Assembly (NCBI GenBank): GCA_030844895.1
Contig: JAUTDX010007104.1
Span: forward strand, 62,001-126,000
From: Ambrosia x helenae
Lineage: Eukaryota > Streptophyta > Magnoliopsida > Asterales > Asteraceae
DNA: 64,000 nt
Direction: 5' to 3'
The translations under genes were made by a program, and so were the position numbers. A model generated the notes under the pieces. That model was not told the origin of the DNA. It did no database searches and saw only the letters and a program-made list of their open reading frames with translations. Numbering within the stretch: the stretch's first letter is position 1; the number at the start of each line of letters is the position of its first letter. Shown here piece after piece: positions 44,665-55,005 of this stretch.

Positions 44665-47600
44665 ATGACGTGGGAGGATGGCTGGGATGATGGCTGGACC
44701 ATACGACGACCAGGGCTTAATGTTGATCTCGATGATGTGTACTGTAAGTTGTAACCTAGGTTTTCTGATATTGTTGATTTTGCTATTGAATGTTGTCTAA
44801 AGTTCAATTTTTTTTTTAAATTTTGCAGTTGGAATGCCCCATTTCTTCAGTATAAAGCTTCATCATGGTGGTATATTGACTCAAAGTCCAGGCCGTGAGT
44901 ATGTAGGTGGTACGATTGACTATATTGACTTGTGTGATATTGATATGTTCTCTGTGCATAAAGTTTCTTTAATGATGGGTCTGTTAGGATACTCTGTTGT
45001 TGATCATATTTATTACTTTTTCCAAAATCCTGAAAAAAATTTAGATGATGGTATTGAAGACCTAACTTCTGATCAGGATGTGTTGAGGCTTGCTCAACAT
45101 GTGGGAGTGCATAAGTTAATCAATGTGTTTACTCAACATGGTTTAGATAACATAAAGGAAATGTTGCTGACACCAACTAAACCTAAACACAGTGTGACCA
45201 TTGAAGAAATTGATGAACCTGGACCCTATGCACTAGTCCCTGCTAAGCTAAATGTAGTCAGAAACTTAAACTTTAGTGGATTAGGCAAAGGTCTGGAGTC
45301 TAGTGGGGCTGGTCAAGACTGTGATGGTGTGGAGTCTAGTGTGGTTGGGAAGGGTAGGTTAACTCCATTAGAGGTTAATGATGCCATGTTTTTTAATGAT
45401 AAGAGACCATTGCCAAATCAAGATGATGACATGTTTATCACTGATAATGGACCATTGCCAAATGAAGATGAAGAGGTTATAGGTAGTGCAGCACAGTCCA
45501 ATGATTGTGATTCTGAAACTGTTTCTATGAGAAATGATGAGGATAGTGATAGTGATTTTATAGTTGATGACAATTGTATGGCTGAAGATGAAGTAGATAT
45601 GAGTGACTATAGGATGCATATTGACCTTGATGTTGAAGAAGAAGATTTAGGTAGTCAAAAAGAAGATGATGTACATGCTGATGATGATGAAGTGATGCAG
45701 AATGATGCTTTCTTAAGTGGATCAGAGTCTGATGATTATGAAACTAGTGCTAGGAAAAGACAACTAAAAAAAATCAGAAAGGCAAATCAGAATAGGGATG
45801 AGGGCAGAGTAGTTTTTTATGTGTCCCAAGTCTTTGGTACTAAGAAAGAAGCAAAAAAGTTGATTAAAACTAATTCAGTTGAGACAAGAAGGAAAATTGT
45901 TATTGTGAAGGATGATAAGCAAAGGGTTAGGGCAGTGTGCCATGGTAGTTTACCAGAATTTGAAGTGGATGATTTTGGTGTTCATGTTTCAAGTCAACCA
46001 AAACCTAAAGGGGCATGTGGGAGAAAGTTAAGAAGTGCAACAGCTGCTGAGAAAAAATCAAAAGATAAGGGGCCAATTATGGACAAGGGTAAAGTTTGGG
46101 GACCCCCTGTTAACAAGGGTAAAACTAGGGGAGAAACCAATATAAATGTTGGAGGCAGGGGTTACAAGACAAACCCTAATGAACACCACTGTCCATGGGT
46201 CATTTTGATTTCTAAAATTTCAGATGAAGAAAGCTAGATGGTGAGGAAGTTAATTGAAGACCATACATGTGTACAGACAAGGAATGTTACTGCTTGTACA
46301 TCTACATTCCTCTCTCAACAACTGGTGGATCAGATCGAAGAAAACCCAGATATTCCTGTGAAAGCTGTTCAGGAACAGTTCCAAAGGAAGTATGAAATAG
46401 GCATATCAAGGATGAAAGCATACCGGGCTAAGACAAAGGCAAAGACATTGATGGAAGGTGATTACACTTCACAATATGCTATACTCAGGGATTATGTGTT
46501 GGAATTGCAGGATAAAAATCCAGGTACCACTGTTAAGATAGAGGTTGAGTTACCTAATCATCCAGATGACCCCACAAGGAAGTTCAAAAGAATCTATGTC
46601 TGTTTGGGAGCATTAAAACAAGGTTTTAAGGCTATTGGTAGGGATGTATTGGGTTTGGATGGTGCATTCATGAAAGGACCTTATCCTGGTCAGATTTTGA
46701 GTGCAGTGGGTATTGACCCAAATAATGGAATCTACCCAGTTTGTTATGCAATTGTTGAGGCTGAAAACTACAACTCTTGATCCTGGTTTCTAGATCTGTT
46801 GGGAGATGACTTGGATCTAGATAGAGAGTCAAGGTTCACATTCATGAGTGATAGACAGAAGGTATGTTCTCTAGTTTTTATTTACTAAAGTATATAACAT
46901 TCATTTCATCTTAATATACTTATCAAATTTTTAAACAGGGTCTACTTCCAGCACTTTCAAGGTTATATCCTAATGCTGAGCACAGATACTGTCTGAGGCA
47001 CATTCATGAAAACATGAAGCAAAGTTTTAGAGGCAAATTGTATAAAGACTTGTTGTGGAAGTGTGCTAGTGCAACAACAGTCCCTGAATTCACTGCTGCA
47101 ATGAATGAGTTAAAGGCCCTTAACAAGAAGGCCCATTTGTGGTTGTCAAAAATTCCACCTCTACACTGGACCAGGTCTCACTTTTCAGGTATGTTCTTTA
47201 TAGTTGTATATTAGATTTAGATTTCAAAATTTTGATATACCAACATAATACAGGTAGGGGGTTGACTGATATGCTACTAAACAACATGTGTGAAACATTC
47301 AATGGAAAGATAGTTGAAGGAAGAGACAAGCCCATCATTAATGCACTTGAGTACATCAGGGAGTATTGCATGAGGAGGATTGTTTCAGTGTTGCATGATA
47401 TAGAGACCAGTGAAGGTCTGCTGACACCTAAGGCCACACAAATGTTTGAGACAATCAGAAGAGATGCAACCTTCTATCATGTGCAGTGGAATGGGGGGGA
47501 TAAATATGGAGTCAGTGGTAAACCTGGTCACACACGTGTTGTAGATTTGGCTGAAAAGACTTGTGCTTGCAGAGGTTGGGAAATAACAGGTTTGTATATC

Positions 47601-48125
47601 TTGTTCAATTCAAATGTTGTCACTTTCATTCATTAATGCTAAATTTTGTTACTTTAATGGACAGGAATGCCCTGCAGACATGCAGTGGCTGCAATTTGGT
47701 TCAAAGCTACTAATGGAGGTAGAGTTGGGGCATTGGAGAGTTGGGTTAATCCAGTGTATACAATGGATAGGTGGAGACAGGTTTATTCCTTTAAGATTAA
47801 CCCAATTAATGGCAGAGCTTTATGGCCTAAGTCTCAAGTTCCTACAACTTTAACACCACCAAATCATCACACACAAGTTGGAAGACCCAAGAAGGTTAGG
47901 AAGAGATCAGAGTTTGAAAGGGATGATCTGGTATCAGGGGGCACACTGTCTAGGAAAAACACTAAAGGAAAATGTGGCAAGTGTGGGAATACTGGACACA
48001 ATCAAAGGACCTGCAAGGGACAGAGTGAAAAGGTTGCAGGTACTTAGGCCAAGTCTGGAAAGAAGGGAAGAAAGAAGATCAGCAAGAAGGGTACCACTAG
48101 CAAGGTTCAGGGTAGCAAGGGTTAG
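44665..48125 (+). pseudogene. MULE transposase (mudrA-like), three premature stops
   Basis: Exons 44665-44743, 44829-46861, 46939-47188, 47254-47589 and from 47665, all with GT-AG borders and matching phase. The N-terminus MTWEDGWDDGWTIRR leads into a PB1-like plant MuDR domain (FFSIKLHHGGILTQSPGREY). An acidic linker follows, then the transposase: first Asp in VLGLDGAFMKGPYPGQ, second in FMSDRQKG, Glu in NNMCETFNGK. The SWIM zinc finger is CACRGWEITGMPCRHA. A zinc knuckle CGKCGNTGHNQRTC lies near the C-terminus. Stops interrupt the frame at 46235-46237 (TAG), 46778-46780 (TGA) and 48045-48047 (TAG). The first two stand where Trp would fit and the third where Gln would; after the third, a basic tail runs in frame to 48125. 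Catalytic residues are otherwise intact. Confidence 0.92.
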
Positions 48126-48543
48126 GATGTTTGTGTTTGTTATGTTTCTTGAACATGTATTTTGGTGCTTTTGGGAACATTATTAACTTATGTTTATGTT
48201 TGTGTTTGTTGAACAAGTAGTAATGATTAGGCTATGTTGAACTTGCAGTTTATGTATGTACTTCATGCAGCAAAAAATGTTGCAATTTTGGTTAATGGTA
48301 TGTCCAGAAGTTTATTATGTTGCATTGTATTACAGTTTTGTCAAATGGGTCAAAACAGTCTGCACATTCAACATGCATTTTATGTACTTAAACACAGTCT
48401 ATTACATGTTTTTCAAATGGGTCAATATTATTCAAATGGGTCAAACACAGTCTACTTCAACACAGTCTATTAACAATGTGCATTATAAGCACTTTCATTA
48501 TCATTAGCCATTAACCATTTCTTACAAAGACCTAACAGTTCAA
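48126..48543. other. Convergent 3' regions of the two MULE genes
   Basis: Non-coding AT-rich DNA between the ends of the transposase and GRF genes. Repeats of a TCAAATGGGTCAA phrase occur at 48341-48445. Confidence 0.55.
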
Positions 48544-48847
48544 CTAAGAATACAAAATTTTATACACCAAGAATGTGACATCCGTCACTTTTTATATATA
48601 ATAATAATAATAATAGTAATAATAATAATAAAAAAAAAAATCAGATTTTATATAGACACATTTTTATTTTATTTCTTACTATCTCTACAACCCAACATAA
48701 CCAAGCCCAAATCCCTTCCCCTTTAAAAGCCTTGAAACCCACTACAACCAACCCAACACACGAGCCCAACAGCAGGCCGGCCCACCAGATAACCAGGCCC
48801 AAGCCTGCTTTTTCCCCTTCCCTTTAGCTGTTAAAAAGAAAAAAAAT

Positions 48848-48924
48848 GTGATGCTTCAGCCGGGTTTCGAACCCGAGTCTGTTCAACAAATCCCACACGT
48901 CACAACCAATTAAGCTAAAGACCC
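48848..48924 (-). repeat. tRNA-like module R1 in LARD 5' LTR
   Basis: On the minus strand: A box TAGCTTAATTGG and B box GGTTCGAAACC, with a T-arm-like stem around the latter. The ends CTTTAG/CTGAAG can pair as an acceptor stem. A run of eight T follows directly. The 3' LTR copy (54099-54173) has lost one C beside the B box. Confidence 0.7.
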
Positions 48925-49000
48925 ACATCTGTTTTATCTCAACTCTATATACATATAAACCCCTCCTTCCCATTTGCTGTTATAAAAAAAAAAAAGAAAA

Positions 49001-49076
49001 CGATCCTCCCTGGAATCGAACTCGTGACACCCGGGCCAACCACAAACCACACGCACCAACTGAGCTACCAACAAAC
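49001..49076 (-). repeat. tRNA-like module R2 in LARD 5' LTR
   Basis: On the minus strand: a canonical A box TAGCTCAGTTGG and B-box AGTTCGATTCC, followed by TTTTC and a run of twelve T. The 5' half reads like a genuine tRNA (GGTAGCTCAGTTGG). The copy in the 3' LTR is at 54251-54326. Confidence 0.72.
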
Positions 49077-49669
49077 TTGATTTATATCCCAACCATTAAA
49101 CATTTATATACAATTTTCGCTGCTTGTTCTTCTTGGCTGTACGCGAACCAGCAGCAGCAGCAATAAATCCTTTTTTTTGGAAACCTTGACTGAATTTAAG
49201 GACAATTATAGACTAGCCATTAATCCCGCACATCCATGACGCGTATTAGCTTATCAATCGCATGATTACAAGGCTTATTAACTCGTTTTGACCATTTCAA
49301 GTCAACAAATTTAAACCTTCCAATTTCGTTATTGTACTATAAATTGAACCTCATTTGACAAACTCTAGGTGCCGATTAAGAGAACCAAATAACGAATCCT
49401 TTGTAATCAGCTCTCTGTAACGCGAATTGGAGGTCTCTAGACTCGTTTACTTAGCCGAGCGTACATCGCATTTCTGTCTCTATACATAACGATTAAAGGT
49501 ATCTCTTGAACCATTTTTATGTCCTTTACAATAGCCCCACGTTTGATTAGGATCACAGAATCGTTTTGATGATCAATTAGATGAAGTTGTTATTCTAGGG
49601 TTTATACGAATTGGGGCTTTTCTATAATTAGCATTTATATACATTGATCGGTTTTAAATAACACAATCT

Positions 49670-49755
49670 GAAGTGTAGAGCAGTTGGTGGGGAGTGTGTG
49701 GCCAAAACAGTGAACCGGGTTTGTACCCAGGTTCGACCCCCACTATAAACAACCA
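49670..49755 (+). repeat. tRNA-like module F1 in LARD 5' LTR
   Basis: On the plus strand: A-box-like TAGAGCAGTTGG (49676-49687) and B box GGTTCGACCCC (49730-49740), followed by eight T (49756-49763). The copy in the 3' LTR is at about 54920-55005. Confidence 0.68.
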
Positions 49756-51308
49756 TTTTTTTTATTTATCCTTTATACCTATATTATCTCTATTCTTTTT
49801 AAAAATCGTTTTAAAATACTAAAACTAAATTATAAATTCTACAAAATTTATTTTATGTTATTCCACTGATAAAGTTCATCATTCAATTTTTAGTTTTTCA
49901 AAAATAATTTATTTATTATATATAATAAATATTGCAAGTTTATTCATTTAAAATTATAAAATTCAATAAAAATATCTAAACGATTTTATAAAATTCCACA
50001 AAAATTATTCTAAACTTGTGTAACAATATACATTTCAGAAATAAATTTTATTTCTGAAAAACCATTTGTATAATATTTTTAATCAATTTTTGTTAGTTTT
50101 AATCATAAATAATTCATAATAAATTCATTTTACAATATTTTTGTACCAAAATTTTACATAAATTATTTCTATTCATATGGAACTGAAATACAATTTTTAA
50201 TTCAGAAATTCTTTGATTTTGATATTTTTAGATATTAAAGTCATATTTTGACAATTTAAAATAATTAGATTAAATATTCTATTTTCAAGAAAATAATTTT
50301 ATAAAAATTATTTTCATACTTAAAATCTTATGTTGTGGCTATATTCAACTTAAAATTTTACAAAAAGACTTTTATTTATTTATTTACTAAATTTCTTATA
50401 TTTAATAAACAATTAGTTTATTAAACAAATAAAACGTTTATCCCCAATTCGAAGCCCTAGAAATACCTATATCCTAGAATTATTTCTCTTACACATTATC
50501 GAATACTTTAGGTTGATCATTTGGGAGTAATCTCAATTCATATTTCGTTGTCCAAGTTCAATTTCAAGTAATTACGTGAACAGTGAGTATTCCTACCCCT
50601 TTTTTTGCCTTTATACATTTTTGGGGTGTTACATGTACACTATTACAATTTCAAATACAAGTTTACATTTTTACAATACAATTCTAGTACTATGTGCATT
50701 GCTTACAACGTGCTTTATGCTTAGACAGTACATGTGGATTACATTTGTACTTAGTGAAATCATTAACATGGTACAAGCCGACCTTAACATTGGATAGCGC
50801 TATTTGGATTGACAACCCGCCTAGGTTGATTCTCCCCCTTTTTCATCGGAGAATCTGTGGCCAGTGTTAAGTTATCATCCATTTATTGGTTGAGTACACT
50901 ACAGTTCATACAGTACATTATACAGTCACAGGGTTGATTTCGCTCATTTGTATGATACATAGTTTTACATATTTGCACTGTAGCTTGCACTTGAATTGTA
51001 TAACTTTTTAACCTACTATATATATCAAATCTAGGAATGCTCACCAACATTTCATATGTTGACCAAACCTATTTTTGTACATGTTTCAGGTGCAGTTTGA
51101 TCTAGTGCTTTAGCAAGAGACTTTTAGTGTTTTATTTTATTTCAGTCATTTCCATATTTACATCTCATTTAGACAATGTAATTTCCATTATCATGTAAAA
51201 CAATTCTGGTTTATTCAATAATATTTACATTTTAGTACCATGTGCTTTTGAACAATCGTCACTACGTGGCACCTCGATGATTCCGCCATCGGTTGGGGTG
51301 TTACAGAT

Positions 51309-51321
51309 TGGTATCAGAGCC
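51309..51321 (+). promoter_or_regulatory. LARD primer binding site (initiator tRNA-Met)
   Basis: TGGTATCAGAGCC, three bases after the 5' LTR, is complementary to the 3' end of plant initiator tRNA-Met. Confidence 0.93.
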
Positions 51322-53804
51322 ATGGTTATAGGGAACTAGGTTATTAGACAAATGGTCTAGACTATAACCGAACTTTCATGCATAATATTTCCTGAATTAC
51401 CCTACCCCTCATTTCCCTCTACTTTCCTTCTTCTATCTCTCCCTTCTTCTCTCTCTCTCCATTCTCCTCATCTTTCATCATGGTGCATAGAGATGGTGTT
51501 CTACAAGGAGTAGAAAGTCTATATCATTATGGAACAGGGACAGTACCTTTTCATGAAGACACTCTTAGGCATAATGCCTACTCTTACTTTACTCCTTCGA
51601 AGTTGTTGAACTTTAATGAGTGTGATAAGGACACGTGCAATCTGGAAGGGTGGACGCCTGTACACTGGGTTTTCTGGCATAGGCAAGCATAGCGCATAAA
51701 TCCATTTACGGACCTGTTATGCTTACCTGGGGATTCCTGGAGTGAGTGTCCACTTATAGGCTAAAGCACGTCTTCTTTGATCACCATTGGGTTCAATTCC
51801 TTTGAAAAGTCAACGTTCTTGTTGGGCTTTACAGCTAGACAAGGACACTCCAAGCATTTTATGCAAGTTTTTCAATAAATACTCTCTCGATTCATATACA
51901 ATATTTCGTATTTCACAATTTTCATATATTGCTTACAAGTTCATACTTTCATAACCATCTATGGATTTCACAAACACACTTCACCTTACCCTCTTAGCCA
52001 CTTTTTAAATATTCAACACCCTACCCAAATCATATTATTTCTTTTCTCCACATGTTATTTATTTTTTAAAAAAAAAAACTATAACCTCATACTTTAGCAC
52101 AAACTAAAGATTTCTAAAACTAGTTGTATTACCTAGTAACTTTACAAAGTACATATTTTCCTCGAACTTAAATTCAATTGATTATTTATTGACGTAACAA
52201 ACGATTTTCTATATAATGTTTTAAACTATTACAAAGCCTACTTAGCTTGTACTATTTAACAACATTTGTCATATGTACAAAACCAAATTTTGAAAATATT
52301 TTTTTTTTTTTTGGAATAATACCTAGTCTCTAGATTCTCCATCAACACTCACTCATTTTCAACTTGTTCAAATTTTTACAATATTTGGCATACACCACAA
52401 TCATGTTTTCTTATACACTTGATTATAACCTTTGATCCAAACCCCAAAATTTACACTGCTATATAATCTCCTTACTATAAAATAAACTCTTTATCAACTA
52501 TCTTCACATTCTCTCACAACCTTGATCCTGCTTCAAGATTTTTTTTTCATCATCTTCTCAAGAACTAAATTCATATCCTTCACCTTCTCACACATGAACT
52601 AGTTACCCATGATAATCAAACTACTAAAAACCTGATACTTGATTCTACAGGATTTTCCCAAAACATCATTGTTTATGAAACTTGATTTTCCCTTAATTTG
52701 ACTATTCACTGGACATTTAATTATACTCGAGTTTTCATTTTCTTGATCTTATTATCATTTTGTACCCAATTATGACATACTCATAGGCATATAACATCTA
52801 GAGATTTCCTTGCATACTATTATGTACGAACACAAATTGGTAATCTATCATATTGGTTATGTTTATTTTAATCGTACACTTACATTTATTTGAAACGTTT
52901 AGACTTGATACTTGATCTCACAAAGCTTTTCTAAGAAAACATCATTGCTTATTATATGAAACTTGATTTTTCCTTTAACTTGACTATTCATTAATTATTC
53001 ATGATACTCGTAAACATTTAATTATTCATGATAACACTTACACTTAATGGTTGTAGTACTTACAAACTTGCTTGCATAAACATGCTATCAATTTGCAATC
53101 TATGTGAATAATAATTGTTGCACTTAATAGAGGTCATCATGCCTTTTTCAACAGTCGGGAGAGGCCCTACAACCTGCTCCACGACTGGTGGAGGCTATCG
53201 AACATACTCAACGATTGGTAGAGGTCACTATGCCTTTCAAACAGTCGGGAGAGGCCCTACAACCTACTCCACGGCTGGTGGAGGCTATCGAACCTGCTCA
53301 ACAATCGGTGAGATCATAGAAGGACATAAAACTTTAATGTAAGGTAAATTGATGATTCCGGTCCGGAACGTAATCATGAATTTACAGGTACATTAGAGTA
53401 GTGTGAAATTCTATTAGAGTTTCTGGGAAGATGTCCAGTACGTTTTCAAGGTATCAAAGGTGTGGTGGGTTAGCTGCGGTACACCCTGTATACAAACACT
53501 AATGATGCATTGAAAGTGAGACTGGAGGTCGGATCAGGAACAAACTCTGTTTACTTGGTAGTTCATCTAGTCTTTTTATAGTCAATCAACTCATGCATTT
53601 ATTTTAGGAGTCTTAAAACTTGAAGTAGTGATTTACTAGATTCTTACTCTCTTTACCCTTCGAGACGAACCTAATCCAATCCTTGACTCACACCTATCAA
53701 ACCTTTTACCCAAATCATTCGAAATTTTCCAAACCACGGTTATCTTAATTTTTTACCCAAACATCCATAACCTATGTTTCTATTAACTTCGGGACGAAGT
53801 TTCT
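51322..53804 (+). other. LARD internal domain, no coding capacity
   Basis: No gag or pol motif is present in any frame. A 70-codon frame starts at 51480 (MVHRDGVLQGVES...) but resembles nothing known to me. The rest is AT-rich, with a tandem repeat at 53131-53306. Confidence 0.8.
53131..53306 (+). repeat. Two ~87-bp tandem repeats in LARD interior
   Basis: A unit with GAGGTCA...ATGCCTTT, CAGTCGGGAGAGGCCCTACA and GGTGGAGGCTATCGAAC occurs twice in tandem. It keeps one frame open (53115-53342, repeated GRGPTT and GGGYRT), which is likely a by-product of the repeat length (a multiple of three). Confidence 0.75.
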
Positions 53805-53819
53805 AAAAGTAGGGGATGC
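53805..53819 (+). promoter_or_regulatory. LARD polypurine tract
   Basis: A purine-rich AAAGTAGGGGATGC-type tract lies directly before the 3' LTR start at 53820. Confidence 0.8.
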
Positions 53820-54098
53820 TGTGACATCCGTCACTTTTTATATATAATAATAATAATAATAATAGTAATAATAATAATAATAAAAAAAAAATCAGATTTT
53901 ATATAGACACATTTTTATTTTATTTCTTACTATCTCTACAACCCAACATAACCAAGCCCAAATCCCTTCCCCTTTAAAAGCCTTGAAACCCACTACAACC
54001 AACCCAACACACGAGCCCAACAGCAGGCCGGCCCACCAGATAACCAGGCCCAAGCCTGCTTTTTCCCCTTCCCTTTAGCTGTTAAAAAGAAAAAAAAT

Positions 54099-54173
54099 GT
54101 GATGCTTCAGCCGGGTTTCGAACCGAGTCTGTTCAACAAATCCCACACGTCACAACCAATTAAGCTAAAGACC
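54099..54173 (-). repeat. tRNA-like module R1, 3' LTR copy
   Basis: As 48848-48924, but with one C deleted in the B-box arm, which weakens the T-arm-like stem. Confidence 0.68.
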
Positions 54174-54250
54174 CACATCTGTTTTATCTCAACTCTATAT
54201 ACATATAAACCCCTCCTTCCCATTTGCTGTTATAAAAAAAAAAAAGAAAA

Positions 54251-54326
54251 CGATCCTCCCTGGAATCGAACTCGTGACACCCGGGCCAACCACAAACCAC
54301 ACGCACCAACTGAGCTACCAACAAAC
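54251..54326 (-). repeat. tRNA-like module R2, 3' LTR copy
   Basis: Identical to 49001-49076 as read by eye, with A and B boxes and T-run terminator. Confidence 0.7.
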
Positions 54327-54919
54327 TTGATTTATATCCCAACCATTAAACATTTATATACAATTTTCGCTGCTTGTTCTTCTTGGCTGTACGCGAACCA
54401 GCAGCAGCAGCAATAAATCCTTTTTTTTGGAAACCTTGACTGAATTTAAGGACAATTATAGACTAGCCATTAATCCCGCACATCCATGACGCGTATTAGC
54501 TTATCAATCGCATGATTACAAGGCTTATTAACTCGTTTTGACCATTTCAAGTCAACAAATTTAAACCTTCCAATTTCGTTATTGTACTATAAATTGAACC
54601 TCATTTGACAAACTCTAGGTGCCGATTAAGAGAACCAAATAACGAATCCTTTGTAATCAGCTCTCTGTAACGCGAATTGGAGGTCTCTAGACTCGTTTAC
54701 TTAGCCGAGCGTACATCGCATTTCTGTCTCTATACATAACGATTAAAGGTATCTCTTGAACCATTTTTATGTCCTTTACAATAGCCCCACGTTTGATTAG
54801 GATCACAGAATCGTTTTGATGATCAATTAGATGAAGTTGTTATTCTAGGGTTTATACGAATTGGGGCTTTTCTATAATTAGCATTTATATACATTGATCG
54901 GTTTTAAATAACACAATCT

Positions 54920-55005
54920 GAAGTGTAGAGCAGTTGGTGGGGAGTGTGTGGCCAAAACAGTGAACCGGGTTTGTACCCAGGTTCGACCCCCACTATAAAC
55001 AACCA
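54920..55005 (+). repeat. tRNA-like module F1, 3' LTR copy
   Basis: Identical to 49670-49755 as read by eye, with A and B boxes and the following T8. Confidence 0.68.

Larger units (their letters stand above)
48574..51305 (+). repeat. LARD 5' LTR
   Basis: Begins TGTGACATCCGTCAC and ends CGGTTGGGGTGTTACA. A TATA-like region (TATATACATATAAAC) is at about 48946-48960. The LTR contains three tRNA-like modules, two antisense and one sense, the first antisense one upstream of the TATA and the second just below it. Confidence 0.95.

Noticed and set aside
48848..49076. Real tRNA genes
   Set aside because: The A and B boxes are good, but I could not draw a complete cloverleaf with a plausible anticodon arm for any of the modules, and they are repeated in both LTRs.
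50576..50797. Duplicated 73-codon ORF (50576 and 55827)
   Set aside because: It is the same LTR position in both LTRs, with no homology to a known protein; duplication follows from the LTRs.
53131..53306. CRISPR-like array
   Set aside because: A two-unit tandem repeat in plant nuclear DNA with no spacers.
53115..53342. Repeat protein in the LARD
   Set aside because: The frame follows a tandem repeat whose unit length is a multiple of three; no domain and no other coding support.
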